Shown here: positions 47,133-58,625 of the stretch, one piece after another
Numbering within the stretch: position 1 is the stretch's first letter
Layout: each line of letters starts with the position of its first letter
DNA from: Haliotis asinina
Lineage: Eukaryota; Mollusca; Gastropoda; Lepetellida; Haliotidae
NCBI RefSeq assembly: GCF_037392515.1
Contig: NC_090285.1
Coordinates: 7,322,501 to 7,386,500, forward strand
Direction of reading: 5' to 3'
Length of the DNA stretch: 64,000 nt
Position numbers and translations under genes: made by a program
The notes under the pieces: model-generated
What the model was told of the DNA's origin: nothing
Seen by the model: only the letters and a program-made list of their open reading frames with translations
Databases searched by the model: none

Positions 47133-48573
47133 CCTCCCACACAATAAACCGTTGCATCTTGCTGCTTGATAGACAACGATTTCTGTTTTCATTGTATTTG
47201 AGGCTCATACATCATTGTGACGTCATTGTGTCATGATGTCATGATGTCACAGGGCCAATGAAGCAGTGAGTAAGGATATCAAAGCCTTTTAGAAAAGTCT
47301 GGATGATAAAATGAATAACCTGCTTAAGAAGGAATTAAGGACTACAAGGAGAATCTTACCAGCGTGCCTTTTATTCTTCCATGACATTGAAGAATGATTC
47401 ATTCTGATTTGTTAAAATTAGATATCGTTTTTCATACTGAAACCTCATTTAGGTTACACTCTTTTGCGCAAAATTCGTGCATTGGAATACATCGATTGCC
47501 TACATATCGATCCACAGAATATAACCGCAAATAACCGGTAAGCGTTCTATACCGTATTTCCTATACCAGACGCGCTGTCTGCAACGCTAGACGGTTCTGT
47601 GAAAATACAGCTGATTTTAACAAATGCGGACAATCAACGTCTTGCACATATTCAGGAAAGACGTTCTGTATACATATATGTAGAAAGAGCCCGATTTCTA
47701 AATGGCACTCAAAGAACGGAGACGCAGATATGTCTAATAGAAACATTACGGTAATTTGATATTTGATTCAAACTAAAACTTTTGCATACAAATCATAATG
47801 TTAAGATAACTCTTATAGGGGAATGTTCAGTAATTTCCTCATCAAATCAAATGATAACATCGTAAAATGTGACACTAAAATAAGTGTTTTCTTAAACTTT
47901 ATTCATGACAAGATTTTGTTTATCAGTCTTTTTGTGATCGAGTTTCCTTGCCATCTCAGTCAACCAGCATGCAGTGTTTGGATTTGGCAAGACAGATTTG
48001 AGAGTCAGAAAACATTGCTCCCACTCTGCCAAAGACAACGAACCTCACAACCCTGACTTCACTACACAATCACGGGCACTTTATCGCAACAACTTAACAA
48101 TGAAGTCTTTTTCAGAACATCGGAGTTAAATAAAATATACACGTGCTGCTGTGTCAAGATGACACCTATGACTTTTCTTTCACATGCTGGAATCGAATAT
48201 GGTGAAGTCCTGAAATTGACAAACCCTTGTCACAGAATGTCGGCTCGTCTGCAAGCCTGAAGAAACAAAACCCGACAAACCGAACAAAACACAGAAACAT
48301 GGAAATAGGGGACAAATAAATACCAACAGCATATGGTGCGCCATGAGATGATGACGTCACAGCATTTTTGTTTACGTCATTCAGACACTGTAAACATCTC
48401 CCCGAGAAACAGTCTCTGAGGTGTCTAAAGACTAGGTAAGTATACAGCCGAGTGAGTGAGTGAGTTTAATTTTACGCCGCCCTCAGTGTGGTGGTAGTGG
48501 TGTGTGTCTATTTGTTTAAGTCTATATTCTATTATTTTATACATATTAGCAAACAATCACACAATTTGTATGT

Positions 48574-48690
48574 GTGAGTGAGTGAGTTTAGTTTTACGCT
48601 GCATTCAGCAGTATTCTAGCTACACGGCCGCGGTCTGTAAATATTCGAGTCTGGACAAAACAATCCAGTGACCAACAGCATGGGCATCAG
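48574..48690 (-). mobile_element. SINE family B fragment, intergenic
   Basis: Tail half, reverse. A separate 40-bp tail fragment of a similar SINE lies just upstream at 48451-48490. Confidence 0.65.
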
Positions 48691-48782
48691 CTTATTGTTT
48701 CCGTCACTTCAAGTAGCTTAACGTCATAACGGACTGTTAACAGTGGCGATAATAAAGTACATTTTGTGATTAATGCTTAAGG

Positions 48783-48945
48783 GCGATGGGGTATCCTGGT
48801 GGTTACAGCGTTCACTTGACACGCTGAAGACCTGGGTTCTATTCCCCACATGGGTGCAATGTGTGAAACCCATTTCTGGTGTCCGTTGTGATATTGCTGG
48901 AATATCACTAAAAGAGGCTTAAAACCAAACTCATTCACTCACACA
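48783..48945 (+). mobile_element. SINE family A, full length
   Basis: A and B boxes (B box GGGTTCTATTCC) and a CATTCACTCAC tail. Its tail is part of a 145-bp tandem duplication at 48901-49190. Confidence 0.75.
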
Positions 48946-49190
48946 CTCGTTGATATTTAAAAGTGAGTAAAGTCAAGCGTTACTTCTTCCGAAACATAAA
49001 TAATGTTCATTTTAGGCAACAAACACGCTTGACCTAACTCGTGAGAATATCACTAAAAGAGGCTTAAAACCAAACTCATTCACTCACACACTCGTTGATA
49101 TTTAAAAGTGAGTAAAGTCAAGCGTTACTTCTTCCGAAACATAAATAATGTTCATTTTAGGCAACAAACACGCTTGACCTAACACGTGAG
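48901..49190 (+). repeat. Nearly perfect 145-bp tandem duplication
   Basis: Units 48901-49045 and 49046-49190 differ at about one base in what I compared. Each unit starts inside the SINE tail (AATATCACTAAAAGAGGC) and includes the inverted pair GTCAAGCG / CGCTTGAC. Confidence 0.9.
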
Positions 49191-49317
49191 AGAATTAATG
49201 AGGTTAGCTAATGCAATACTCCATTTATAAACCTATAGACACTTGAATCCTCATGCGAGTAAAACCCCAGTCCATAAACAATGTACAATTTACAGAACCC
49301 TACAACATTGTATATGT

Positions 49318-49367
49318 CATTCCCTTCCCACAGAGGTTACTCCTGTCATATCTTAATTAAGAGAATG
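49318..49367. mobile_element. Short derivative of the TTCCCACAGA MITE
   Basis: About 50 bp that joins a left arm (CATTCCCTTCCCACAGAGG) almost directly to a right terminus (AGAGAATG), matching the ends of the 299-bp copy at 18244. Confidence 0.5.
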
Positions 49368-49885
49368 TGTATATGTTTGTAACCCATTAGATCATAAGGC
49401 GCTTTAAAGGAATGCCGTATGGGTGTTAAAAGGCGGGTAAGATGTGGCGATGTGTAGTCCCTCGAGTAAACCTGTATATGAAATTGAAACAAATATTGAC
49501 AGGATAGCATGAACAATTCTACGCAATAGAGCTGTTTACACGGACATCGACGTCAACAGATCCTTGAACACCACCGTGGGATGTAAACCAATCCTGCGGA
49601 GGTCGGACTGTCACCACAGTCAAAACGAGGCCAGGTCAAGCAGGTCAGGAGCCGTTCTTGCGCATGGAGTTGTGTTACGTCACAAGAAGGGGTGATACAA
49701 TGTCACAACACAACATGCATCGATCGTTTTTATTGTTTTTTGACAGACTATAAACCTACTTGAGCTGTATATTAATATCAGCTGCTCAGGTATGTATCTA
49801 GGTCAGATGTCATGATTTACCGGTTCACTTTGTTCGTGACTGACACATACTTCGAACCCCTGTACGTAATGGTCACGGCCCACGC

Positions 49886-49891
49886 TATAAA
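49886..49891 (+). promoter_or_regulatory. Candidate TATA box for the Toll-like receptor gene
   Basis: TATAAA, about 75 bp upstream of a consensus splice donor (GTAAG at 49966). A start site about 30 bp downstream, near 49917-49922, would give a roughly 45-nt non-coding first exon ending at 49965 and joined to the acceptor at 51397-51398. The spacing is textbook but the assignment is inference. Confidence 0.4.
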
Positions 49892-49916
49892 CAAACTGGG
49901 AAACCTCAGGTCGTCA

Positions 49917-49965
49917 ACAGTTCAGAACACACCTGTGGCATGTACAGGATAAACATTCAACGTGG
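49917..49965 (+). other. Predicted non-coding 5' exon of the Toll-like receptor
   Basis: Bounded by the TATA-predicted start and the donor GGTAAG. The intron (49966-51398) would be 1.4 kb and end in a strong polypyrimidine tract plus CAG directly before the receptor ATG. The existence of the acceptor demands some upstream exon; this is the best candidate seen. Confidence 0.35.
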
Positions 49966-50895
49966 GTAAGTTGACAGCAGTTTGTGTCGTATATCAGTCA
50001 TAACACAAGAGTAAGATGAATCACGAACTATGACTGTTAATTTACCTTACAGCATTATCCGTAAGATTCTTGATGCCATTTTGTTTTAACACTGAAACTT
50101 ATATTTAGGAAAGAAGTCATTGTACTGTATACCTGTCATTTCTGTCAGGTGTTCGCACATTGTACAGGAGAGTTGCGTGCTTAGAGAGTGGGTGAGTGAG
50201 TATGTTTCTACGGCGCTTTTATCAATATTCCAGCAATATCAAGGCGGCGGACGCCAGAAATGCGCGCTTCGAGGGACTAGCCTTTTCTCAGTTACGTGAG
50301 ATATCTGTTTTAAATATGACAACTTGATCTGACATAATTCCCTGCACTTGTCAACTTTTAACACCGTAATTATTTCGTTTCAAAGTATATGTATATATAT
50401 CATTATGTAATTTATGAAGAGACACTGAACTTATAAATGGTTACTGAAAATATACCATGTTTTTCTCAAGTGAAATAACAGTCTATGACTGAAAATATAT
50501 TGTGGCAAAAATACTTTCAGCCTGTCTCGGTGAAACTCTGGTTGTCACAGATTGTCAAAAAATGATAATTATACATCTGTCCTTTCTGGTCAGATCGTAT
50601 GTAAGTCATCCCGAGGCCATACATTTCACTCGTAGCTGATCAACTTGTCAGATCGTGTAATGAATCAATTATGTTAAGAAAATACAAATATCCTCCACTT
50701 GATCCTGAAATGAAAATTTTCTTCTAAAATACTTAATTTCACGACGATCCCACCGAAAACTGACTTTCTCCCTCACCCTTTTGAGTCTCCAGTCCAAGAA
50801 TATGTATGGTTTGTTTGTTTGCCTGTTTGTTGGTTAACATCGCATTCCTCTCATCAATATGACGGCTATACTCTATAGTCCAGTAGTGATTGAGT

Positions 50896-51045
50896 TAGGA
50901 CTCATATACGCCGCGTTTAGCAATATTCCAGCAATTTCACGGCGAGGGACACTAGAAATGGGTTTCACTTATTGTACGTACCCACGTCGTTACTCAAACC
51001 CGGGCAATCGGTGTGAGGAGCGAACGCCACCACGCCTGTTGGGTC
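50896..51045 (-). mobile_element. SINE family A copy in the presumed receptor 5' intron
   Basis: Reverse; body TAGCAATATTCCAGCAATTT and head-side GAGCGAACGCC visible. A tail-body fragment of the same family lies upstream at about 50190-50275. Confidence 0.6.
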
Positions 51046-51400
51046 CTATGAAAGCTCGACAATTCGATGTTTGACTCCGTGAGTATCGCTCTATGCGACT
51101 AGGACACGGTGACATTCATCAACCAAGAACCTGACAAACGGATGACCTTTGACGATGCATCATGGGTTCCGAACGCTAATTGTAACCGGACCTTAACGAG
51201 AGTATATGTCTGGTCGGCCTAATAACAATGTGAGAGAAATTGTTCGTGAGAGCACTTTATACCTGTGCAGTATCCGGTTCACCTATTCATAGACACCTGC
51301 ATATAACTTAATTGCTTTAACGAAAAGATCTATTATGTTGACATATCGTCATGTCGCGCTAATTTTTTTAATAAGTTGAAGCAATCACTTTTTTTCAGGA

Positions 51401-54400
51401 ATGTGGACCCAATGTTTAACCGTTTTTGTGAGTGTCTCCATTGTCGTGGCGTCATCACACACCAAACATGGCTGCCAGTACCCCGGATGTGAATGTAAAA
51501 TACTCTCCGACTCCACTTACACGTTGGCGTGTCATAAGGGCACAGTGTTGACGTTGAGCGTCGACCCGCACGCGACTGACACCACAACCAGGGTTCAAAT
51601 GCAGTGTAGCGGGGAGCCCACTGACACGGAACTACTTTTTAGTCAACATATCGACATGCAGCACGTGCAGGAGATGAGCATACAGGATTGTGTGACAGCA
51701 TGGCCGTTTATGGAGGGCACCCATCTCTCTCAGATCACAACGTTGTACTTGAACAATGTCATGTTAGTGAACAAGACACTGAGTGATCTCGTGACCTGGT
51801 GCCCCCTCCTTGACACCCTGCACGTGACCCAGTCAGATCCCATCATCGCATCATACGAATGCACAATCCGTCTGGAACCTCGACCAAATTCTTCAGTTTA
51901 TGAAACTGTGAACATAACGTATTGTGATGAAATTACAACGACACCAACTCAATTAACAATACTCGATTTAAGACATAATAATTTAACCAGTGTTCCACCT
52001 TTCGTCGGAAACTCGCCGAATTTATCTGTGTTGTATTTACAGTTCAACAAATTAGTCCGCCTTTCTTCTGAAATATTTCATTCTTTGTCAAACTTGACCA
52101 TACTGGATCTTTCGGGGAATCGTTTGAGAACACTTCCTGTTAATGTGTTATTAGAGCAAGTACAGCTGAGACACTTGAATCTGTCTCACAACCATCTATT
52201 CAGCCTCCCGTTTCGGCTGCTGACAAATACAGGCAATCTGATTCATCTGGACCTCTCCTTCAACCGTCTAAAGTACATCCCTCCCGCCATCTTTCGTAAC
52301 CTTCATAATCTGACATCTCTGAACTTGACTTCAAACTCAATCTCCCTCCTGATGCGCAGCCACTTCGTCGATCTCACCAGTCTCGTGGAGCTGTATCTAG
52401 GTAACAACAAGTTCAGAAGAATTCCTGACATCACTTCCTGTCACGAGCTGCGTGTGGTGGACTTCCGGTATAACCTGCTAACCAGCACATACAGCAACTC
52501 CTTCAAGGGCCTGAGTAAACTTGAAGGAATCGGTATGAAACATAACCGTCTCACAACACTGATCGTCCGTCACCTATGTGTCTCTCCAACACTCTCTATT
52601 CTCGACTTTTCCTTCAACAGCATCGCCAGCATAAACGAAAACCCAGATTACGGTTCCAAAGAAGGAAATAAGAGTTCGTTCTCGATGCTGAGCAAGGTTT
52701 GGTTCCTTAACCTTCAGCAAAATAAACTGTCACACATCCACGGTGTTGGGTCGGTGTTTTCAGGCCTCAAGTATCTTTTCGTCGACAACAACATGATCTT
52801 CAGTCTCCGCATTTCACAGAATGACCTACCAGCATCTATTGAATGGTTCAGCGCCAGTTTCAACAGGATTGAAATAATCGAGCTTAACCTGTTTAGGTCA
52901 TTATCCAACCTGAAAGCCGTCAGTTTACAACATAACTACCCGCATCTAACTAATCTGCCTCTCCAGCTTGTACAGGTTGTGCCCAATACTAGACCCACAA
53001 TGTATCTGTCAGGGAATCTGTTCATGTGTAACTGTCATATGGCTTATCTGAAGACATACTATAAGGAAAGAAACAGAGAGATCTTCAGGATGTACTATCC
53101 AGTATTCGCGGACCTAGAAGAATTGAAATGTATAACCCAGAGGAACGGGACTGTGAGGAAATTGATTGACGTCCGAGAAGACGAGTTCATGTGTTTGAAT
53201 GAGGGTACTGTTTGTGCGCGGTATTGTGCATGCTGTTTGGGAGAAAGCAGCAAAAGCTGCCCGTGCCTTCACAAGTGTCCCGGGGGTTGTCAGTGCTACG
53301 AGGGCGGATCTCCCTGGGGGGTGTATGACTATAAGGTCTTCTGTGATAACACCTCACTCAACATAGTCCCGCATGACGTTGCTCCGGTTACCACGTATCT
53401 TCATCTTGAAAGCAACAACATCACTGTGGTGAAGAAAAATGACTTTTTCTATCTAAAGCAACTAAAAAAGCTATATTTAAATAACAACAGCATATCAAGT
53501 CTTCAGCCTGGCTGTTTCAATGGTCTTGGTGAACTTACTGAACTACACTTGCAGTTTAACCAGCTGCAGAGTCTATCGGCTGGGATGTGGACAGGGCTGG
53601 GGAACCTCACCCATTTATATCTTCAGAATAATCTCCTTCACACGTTAAGGTGGCACGTGTTCAGTAACCTCACGCACCTCCAGTATCTTGACCTCGGTAA
53701 TAATCTCCTCACACGTGTAAGTGCTGACTATTTCCCGCCACACACAGCCTTGTCCACCATTACAATTACCCACAATCCTCTCTTGTGTTCCTGTTCACAT
53801 ATAGAAGAAACACTCTCCTTTCTTGCGCTGTATGGCTACCGTGTGTCGTCACTGGACGATCTGTGGTGCTTCTACCAGAACACATCAGATGTCATGATAA
53901 AGTCTACACCAAGGTCAACGTACAATTACTCTCAAGATATGCTGTTGATAAAGGACTTCGACGTTAATAAATGTTTCGAGAATGTGACTTATTTGAACGC
54001 AACATGGATTGACAATAAACGATATGAAGAGGACAACCGATACAACATTACCCTAATCACTCTGTGTGTATTCCTGATGATTGTTGTAGTCGTTGCATGC
54101 GTGACGTACTGGAAACGTCGGGAATTGCAGGCGTTTCTTTACGTCACGTTCGGTGTTCGCGTACGGTCCAAGAACGCCAGACTTGATGAAACAGGACGTA
54201 CGTACGATGCCTTCATTTCGTACAGCAGCCATGATGAACGGTTGGTGGTGAAGGAGTTGGCTCCAAGGCTGGAAGAAGGAATGGGAGGAGAACACAACCG
54301 TCTTTACAAACTGTGCCTTCACTACCGGGACTTTCCTGTCGGGGACTGTATAGCAGACACTATAATAGAGAGCATCGAGGCCAGTAAACGTACCATTATG

Positions 54401-54733
54401 CTGCTCTCGGACAACTTCTTGGCAAGCGAGTGGTGTCGCTATGAGTTCCAAACCGCTCACCACCACGTCCTCAAAGAACGGTCCCACCGACTTATCATCG
54501 TGTTGTTACATGACCTTGACGACAGCAAGTTAGATCCAGACCTACGGGTGCATTTGAAGGCAGGAAACTTTCTGCGTTTCAATGACCCCTGGTTTTGGGA
54601 AAAGCTCTATTTTGCTCTACCTGACGTACCAGTGGAAACGGGCAACAAGGGGAGACAATTCAAGGACGGTGATGCACCCAGAGATGGTGAGGTGAATCTG
54701 AACTTCCATTTTTCTGATGGTGTTCCTTTATAG
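51401..54733 (+). CDS. Toll-like receptor, multiple cysteine cluster (protostome) type
   Basis: A single-exon, uninterrupted 1110-residue type I membrane receptor. Residues 1-20 form a hydrophobic signal peptide. About 14 leucine-rich repeats follow (for example LTILDLSGNRLRTLP), capped by an LRRCT with CNC at 543-545. A cysteine-dense junction lies at 598-632 (C598, C605, C609, C611, C612, C620, C622, C626, C630, C632), acting as LRRCT end plus a second LRRNT. About six more repeats and a second LRRCT (C796, C798) precede the membrane segment at 883-904. The cytoplasmic TIR domain starts near 933: box 1 YDAFISYS (935), box 2 RDFPVG (976-981), box 3 FW (1065-1066). Two LRR blocks split by cysteine clusters define the Drosophila Toll-like (mcc) class, which signals through MyD88-type adaptors to NF-kB; ligand unknown. 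A splice acceptor ends two bases before the ATG, so this Met is the natural start. The nearest orthologue cannot be named by eye. Confidence 0.96.
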   Translation: MWTQCLTVFVSVSIVVASSHTKHGCQYPGCECKILSDSTYTLACHKGTVLTLSVDPHATDTTTRVQMQCSGEPTDTELLFSQHIDMQHVQEMSIQDCVTAWPFMEGTHLSQITTLYLNNVMLVNKTLSDLVTWCPLLDTLHVTQSDPIIASYECTIRLEPRPNSSVYETVNITYCDEITTTPTQLTILDLRHNNLTSVPPFVGNSPNLSVLYLQFNKLVRLSSEIFHSLSNLTILDLSGNRLRTLPVNVLLEQVQLRHLNLSHNHLFSLPFRLLTNTGNLIHLDLSFNRLKYIPPAIFRNLHNLTSLNLTSNSISLLMRSHFVDLTSLVELYLGNNKFRRIPDITSCHELRVVDFRYNLLTSTYSNSFKGLSKLEGIGMKHNRLTTLIVRHLCVSPTLSILDFSFNSIASINENPDYGSKEGNKSSFSMLSKVWFLNLQQNKLSHIHGVGSVFSGLKYLFVDNNMIFSLRISQNDLPASIEWFSASFNRIEIIELNLFRSLSNLKAVSLQHNYPHLTNLPLQLVQVVPNTRPTMYLSGNLFMCNCHMAYLKTYYKERNREIFRMYYPVFADLEELKCITQRNGTVRKLIDVREDEFMCLNEGTVCARYCACCLGESSKSCPCLHKCPGGCQCYEGGSPWGVYDYKVFCDNTSLNIVPHDVAPVTTYLHLESNNITVVKKNDFFYLKQLKKLYLNNNSISSLQPGCFNGLGELTELHLQFNQLQSLSAGMWTGLGNLTHLYLQNNLLHTLRWHVFSNLTHLQYLDLGNNLLTRVSADYFPPHTALSTITITHNPLLCSCSHIEETLSFLALYGYRVSSLDDLWCFYQNTSDVMIKSTPRSTYNYSQDMLLIKDFDVNKCFENVTYLNATWIDNKRYEEDNRYNITLITLCVFLMIVVVVACVTYWKRRELQAFLYVTFGVRVRSKNARLDETGRTYDAFISYSSHDERLVVKELAPRLEEGMGGEHNRLYKLCLHYRDFPVGDCIADTIIESIEASKRTIMLLSDNFLASEWCRYEFQTAHHHVLKERSHRLIIVLLHDLDDSKLDPDLRVHLKAGNFLRFNDPWFWEKLYFALPDVPVETGNKGRQFKDGDAPRDGEVNLNFHFSDGVPL

Positions 54734-54860
54734 CATGTCCAGTACACACAGAAATGAGAAAATGGATGGATGTTAATGCTCAGTACATGTTGTTTACAAA
54801 GGTTTTACAGTTTTTCATTGTTTTGTGGTATGTATGATATGATTAAGGTTTGCACATCTG

Positions 54861-54866
54861 AATAAA
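54861..54866 (+). terminator. Polyadenylation signal of the Toll-like receptor
   Basis: AATAAA 128 bp past the receptor stop codon, followed by T/GT-rich sequence. A short 3' UTR of about 150 nt is implied. Confidence 0.6.
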
Positions 54867-55681
54867 TTGTTATGATAAACTGTGTGATGGTACTTTACGA
54901 CCTTGAGAGATATGATCCTGTGCTTCACATGCCACACACTCTGGACGCAGTCTATAACAGACAGTGAACACCTGACCTTATGTCTCCGACACCAGTCACT
55001 GCCTCTCTTCGAATTCAGTCAATATTCCGCTTGTGGTTAGGGCAGCAGGGTCACACGAATGTTTCGTTCGAGAAATATTTTTAAAGTCATCTTGGAGTCT
55101 CAATATTTGCATAATCAATAAAACCAATCCAGTTTGCAATTATTAAACACTTTTCAGAAATATAATTGGAAATACAAAGTGGACACGTAATAATTACGTC
55201 AGAATACGTCTTTATCAAATATGTTTGTCTCCTTCTTTTACGTGTATCAAAGAGGTTTAATTCTTTGAAATAAATAGGCAAAAACAAAAATATTAATTCA
55301 ATGTATGAGTCCTTTGGTGATATTAAGTACCACAAGAATCAAACAGGAATAGTTCCTGTTCGATGTAGTTCTGATGTTCCTACGCCAATATGAAATCCTT
55401 CCAGAGGGGCACGAGTCGCTATTCGGCCAGTCCCGGAATAACACGTACGAGTTGGTCACGAATGTACCTCGCCTATGCAACTAGCGTCGGTTTGGCTGAT
55501 GAATTGCAGAACTCGAAAACATATAAAATATCAATGAATAAACATCAAATACTCAATGAAACACTGACCAAAAACAAAACATCACACCGACTCTAGAAAG
55601 TTTTTGCAGAATTCTTGTCCTGAAAGTAAGAAAAGTTGTTTAACAAACGATCATGAAAATACTGACGAAACTGACTGTTTG

Positions 55682-55770
55682 TTACGAAGGAGGAGTGCAG
55701 AGAAAGGGAGAGCGAGGTGATCGAGAAGCACGTGCACTCCTGACTGTTTCTCTGCACCACTCCTTCGTAA
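55682..55770. repeat. 24-bp inverted repeat pair, intergenic
   Basis: TTACGAAGGAGGAGTGCAGA... at 55682-55705 and its complement at 55747-55770 with two mismatches, 41-nt spacer. Possibly a very small MITE. Confidence 0.75.
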
Positions 55771-55817
55771 TAGTGAACTGAGTCAATATTTTAATGATGG
55801 ATTGTTAAACAATCACA

Positions 55818-55912
55818 TTGGTACCCATGTGGGGAGTCGAGCCCGCCGGGGCCTCGACGTGACGAGCGAACGCTTTAAAAAATTATCCTCTTGGCTACCC
55901 TACCGTCCCCAG
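55818..55912 (-). mobile_element. SINE family A head fragment
   Basis: Reverse; GTGGGGAGTCGAGCCC (B box on minus) and CTTGGCTACCCTACC (A box on minus), body missing. Confidence 0.6.
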
Positions 55913-56513
55913 GATCACAAAGAATGATATGTTTCTGTAGCGAGACTCTGTTGAGTGTGCATGTACAATGCAGATTATGTTATCATTACCTTATAAAACA
56001 CTGGAAATCAGACAGTTCCCAAAACAATTACCAGCTGCGTCTGTTGCCTTCCTCTACATTCTATATCCACCGTTGTAGGCCATGAATTATGTTCCAATGT
56101 GGCCAGTAAAGGCACAAAACAAATTGTGACACTTTTCCTCGCATGTATTTTGCTGCCCCTTGTTTTTCACGAAATATTTTGACAGAACCTCAAGGAAAGA
56201 CGTTGCAAAATTGCTCTCGTCATCTGAGGAAGTAGGTGCAATACATATAGCTGAGACAGGTAGGTTCCGCCATTTACTCTGTGAGTCACGTACATAGACT
56301 CAAGTCATCTGTCCTTCATTTTGTCACCCATTCGAGTAGTGTTTGCAACAATACATACAAAAACACCTTGTAATCCATTAACTCCTATTGTTAAGAATGT
56401 ATCTATTGTCACGAATATTATGTACGCCAACAAAATTAAACAAATGAATACAATTATCAAAGGATACATAACACGAAGGTTTAACTTCAGGGATGTCTTC
56501 TACAGTTATTAGG

Positions 56514-56676
56514 GGCAGCGTGTTAGCCTTGTGTTTAAAGCGCTCGTCACGTCGAAGACCTGGGTTCGAATCCCCACATGAATAAAATGTGTGAAGCCCA
56601 TTTTTGTTGTCCCCTGTCGTGATAGTTCTGGAATGTTGCTAAATGCAGCGTAGAACTAAACTCTAACTAGTCTAAA
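56514..56676 (+). mobile_element. SINE family A, full length
   Basis: Clear B box GGTTCGAATCC and the CCCATTTTTGTTGTCCCCTG body; tail GTAGAACTAAACTCTAACT. Confidence 0.7.
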
Positions 56677-58467
56677 TGTTGTTGTTATTATTTTTAATGG
56701 TGTTATTTTGTGCACTGGGGATGCGTACGTATACCACTGACATCAACCTAATAGCTTAGGTGCCGTACTTGTCTCTAAACCAGTGACCGTCAGTTCCAGA
56801 GTAACCGGCCTCGATTATCTAGCCACACATATTGAATAAAAGAAACTATCGGTCACAATGAAACCAGTCGATAACTGGAGATGTAATCTTGGCCTAGTTT
56901 GTCATCATGGCGTTATTGACGGTTTACACTATGTACACACAACAGTGATTATAACTGACGTAAATCAGGGATTCGAACCCACAGGTTTCGGCTAGCTCTC
57001 CGTGCGCATCTTTGCACTATTTCAACCCAAGATGTTGGTCACTGGATAGTCTGGTCAAAATCAGTTTTCACAGACCGTCGCCATGCAGAAGGATACTCAG
57101 TATGGCATTAGCAAAACACCGAACCGACGAGCCACTTCCCGAACAACCGTACTTCATAAGAGGAGAATATCTCCATCTTGTTGAATTCACACTAGCATAT
57201 GAACTGTATTCTGTATATTGAAGTGTGCAATGTCAGATCGTTTCCATAAATGTTAATTAGTATCTGTGAGAATCAAAGAACACCCCATGTTTGCTGCAGA
57301 TGAGTCCGACTAACATCCAAACATTTTCATCGTCTGCAGACTCATATTACACAATTAACTGCTGTCTGAAACTTCAGATCAATGTGGGTTCTCATTACTT
57401 AGTCTAGACATGAACTGGACAAAACACCACGCCGGAGACGTTGCTTCCGGTACTGACGTTACACTTCATGATGCAAATTGGACAGATCCCCAGGGAAGGT
57501 GACAACTGCAACATCGTCTGTTGATTATCCGTTACGACATCTACACCATATGCAATATACGTTAACAACACCTGATCACACCGTCCTCACACAGGAGCTG
57601 AATGTGAGGTCTATGCTTATGATCGTGCTGTCTGGAAAACAAATCGCTAGATTGTGTGTCATTGAATTTATTTATGTAATGTACTGAGTTATACATTCTT
57701 ATGCAGCTGATTTATTTTCTTTAAAAATGATCTTTGGGGACCTAATGGCTTTTACATGATAATTGTGGAAGGCAAGTTTCTTTAAGTGAAATGCATTAAA
57801 ATCCGAAAAGCGATGTTCTCTAGGAAAATATTCTTTTCAAGGACCTTTCGATATTTTTACTTATTTCACAAACTTGGCTTTCCCTTTTTCAAAGCCAGCC
57901 TTGTATTTTCTTAAGCATGTTCAATATGTACTTCGCATTTCACAGTATCATAAACCATGAACATTAATCCAACATTTTCTGAAGATTTTCACTCTTTTGC
58001 ATACGGGTCGCTTAGCAACCTTACATTCTGTAGGTAAATGTGATTTCTCTGAATCATGTGGTGCAAATTGTGTTTCCGTTTTTTTAACAATCTGCAGTTT
58101 AAGAACATTTCCCGTTTGCTTTATTCACGTTTAAACCGGTTTCACTAAATTGCGAATAATTTCCTGAGGACATTCTTTCTCCAACTTTTCTTATATATAC
58201 TTCAGGTCATTTCACACAATTGTTAAATTTAGGATGCTGTCTATGTTTTGAAGATGAACAGGAAAGTTATGTTTCATTTCTCACGGAAAAAGGTCAAAAT
58301 CGTGGCGCCCGCAGCCTTTATGGAGACAATGTGTTTCAAAATATCGAACTGGGGTATGAAATAGGAATTTACACTGTAACTACATGGTGGAGTTTTTACA
58401 AACAAGGCTGCATCTCTATCACTTCGGTTGATGGCACTGTAGTCTCTAATTATGAATAACTTCGACA

Positions 58468-58625
58468 GTGAGTTTAGTTTTACCCCACACTCTGCAATAT
58501 TCCAGCTATGTGGCGGCGGTCTGTAAATAATCGAGTCTGAACCAGACAATCCAATGATCAACAACATGAGTATCGATCTGCACAACTGGGAATCGATGAT
58601 ATGTGTCAACAAAGTCAGCAAGTCA
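58468..58625 (-). mobile_element. SINE family B, head-truncated
   Basis: Reverse copy keeping the tail and the core up to the TCAACAAAGTCAGCAAG region; 5' truncation is the usual result of incomplete reverse transcription. Confidence 0.7.

Larger units (their letters stand above)
42830..49880. other. Intergenic region between XPO4 and the Toll-like receptor
   Basis: Apart from the SINEs, microsatellites, hairpin and duplication listed separately, no ORF resembles a known protein. The two genes diverge from this region, so promoters for both should lie near its ends. Confidence 0.6.

Noticed and set aside
54053-54487. 144-residue minus-strand ORF within the Toll-like receptor
   Set aside because: Shadow of the TIR-coding region on the opposite strand.
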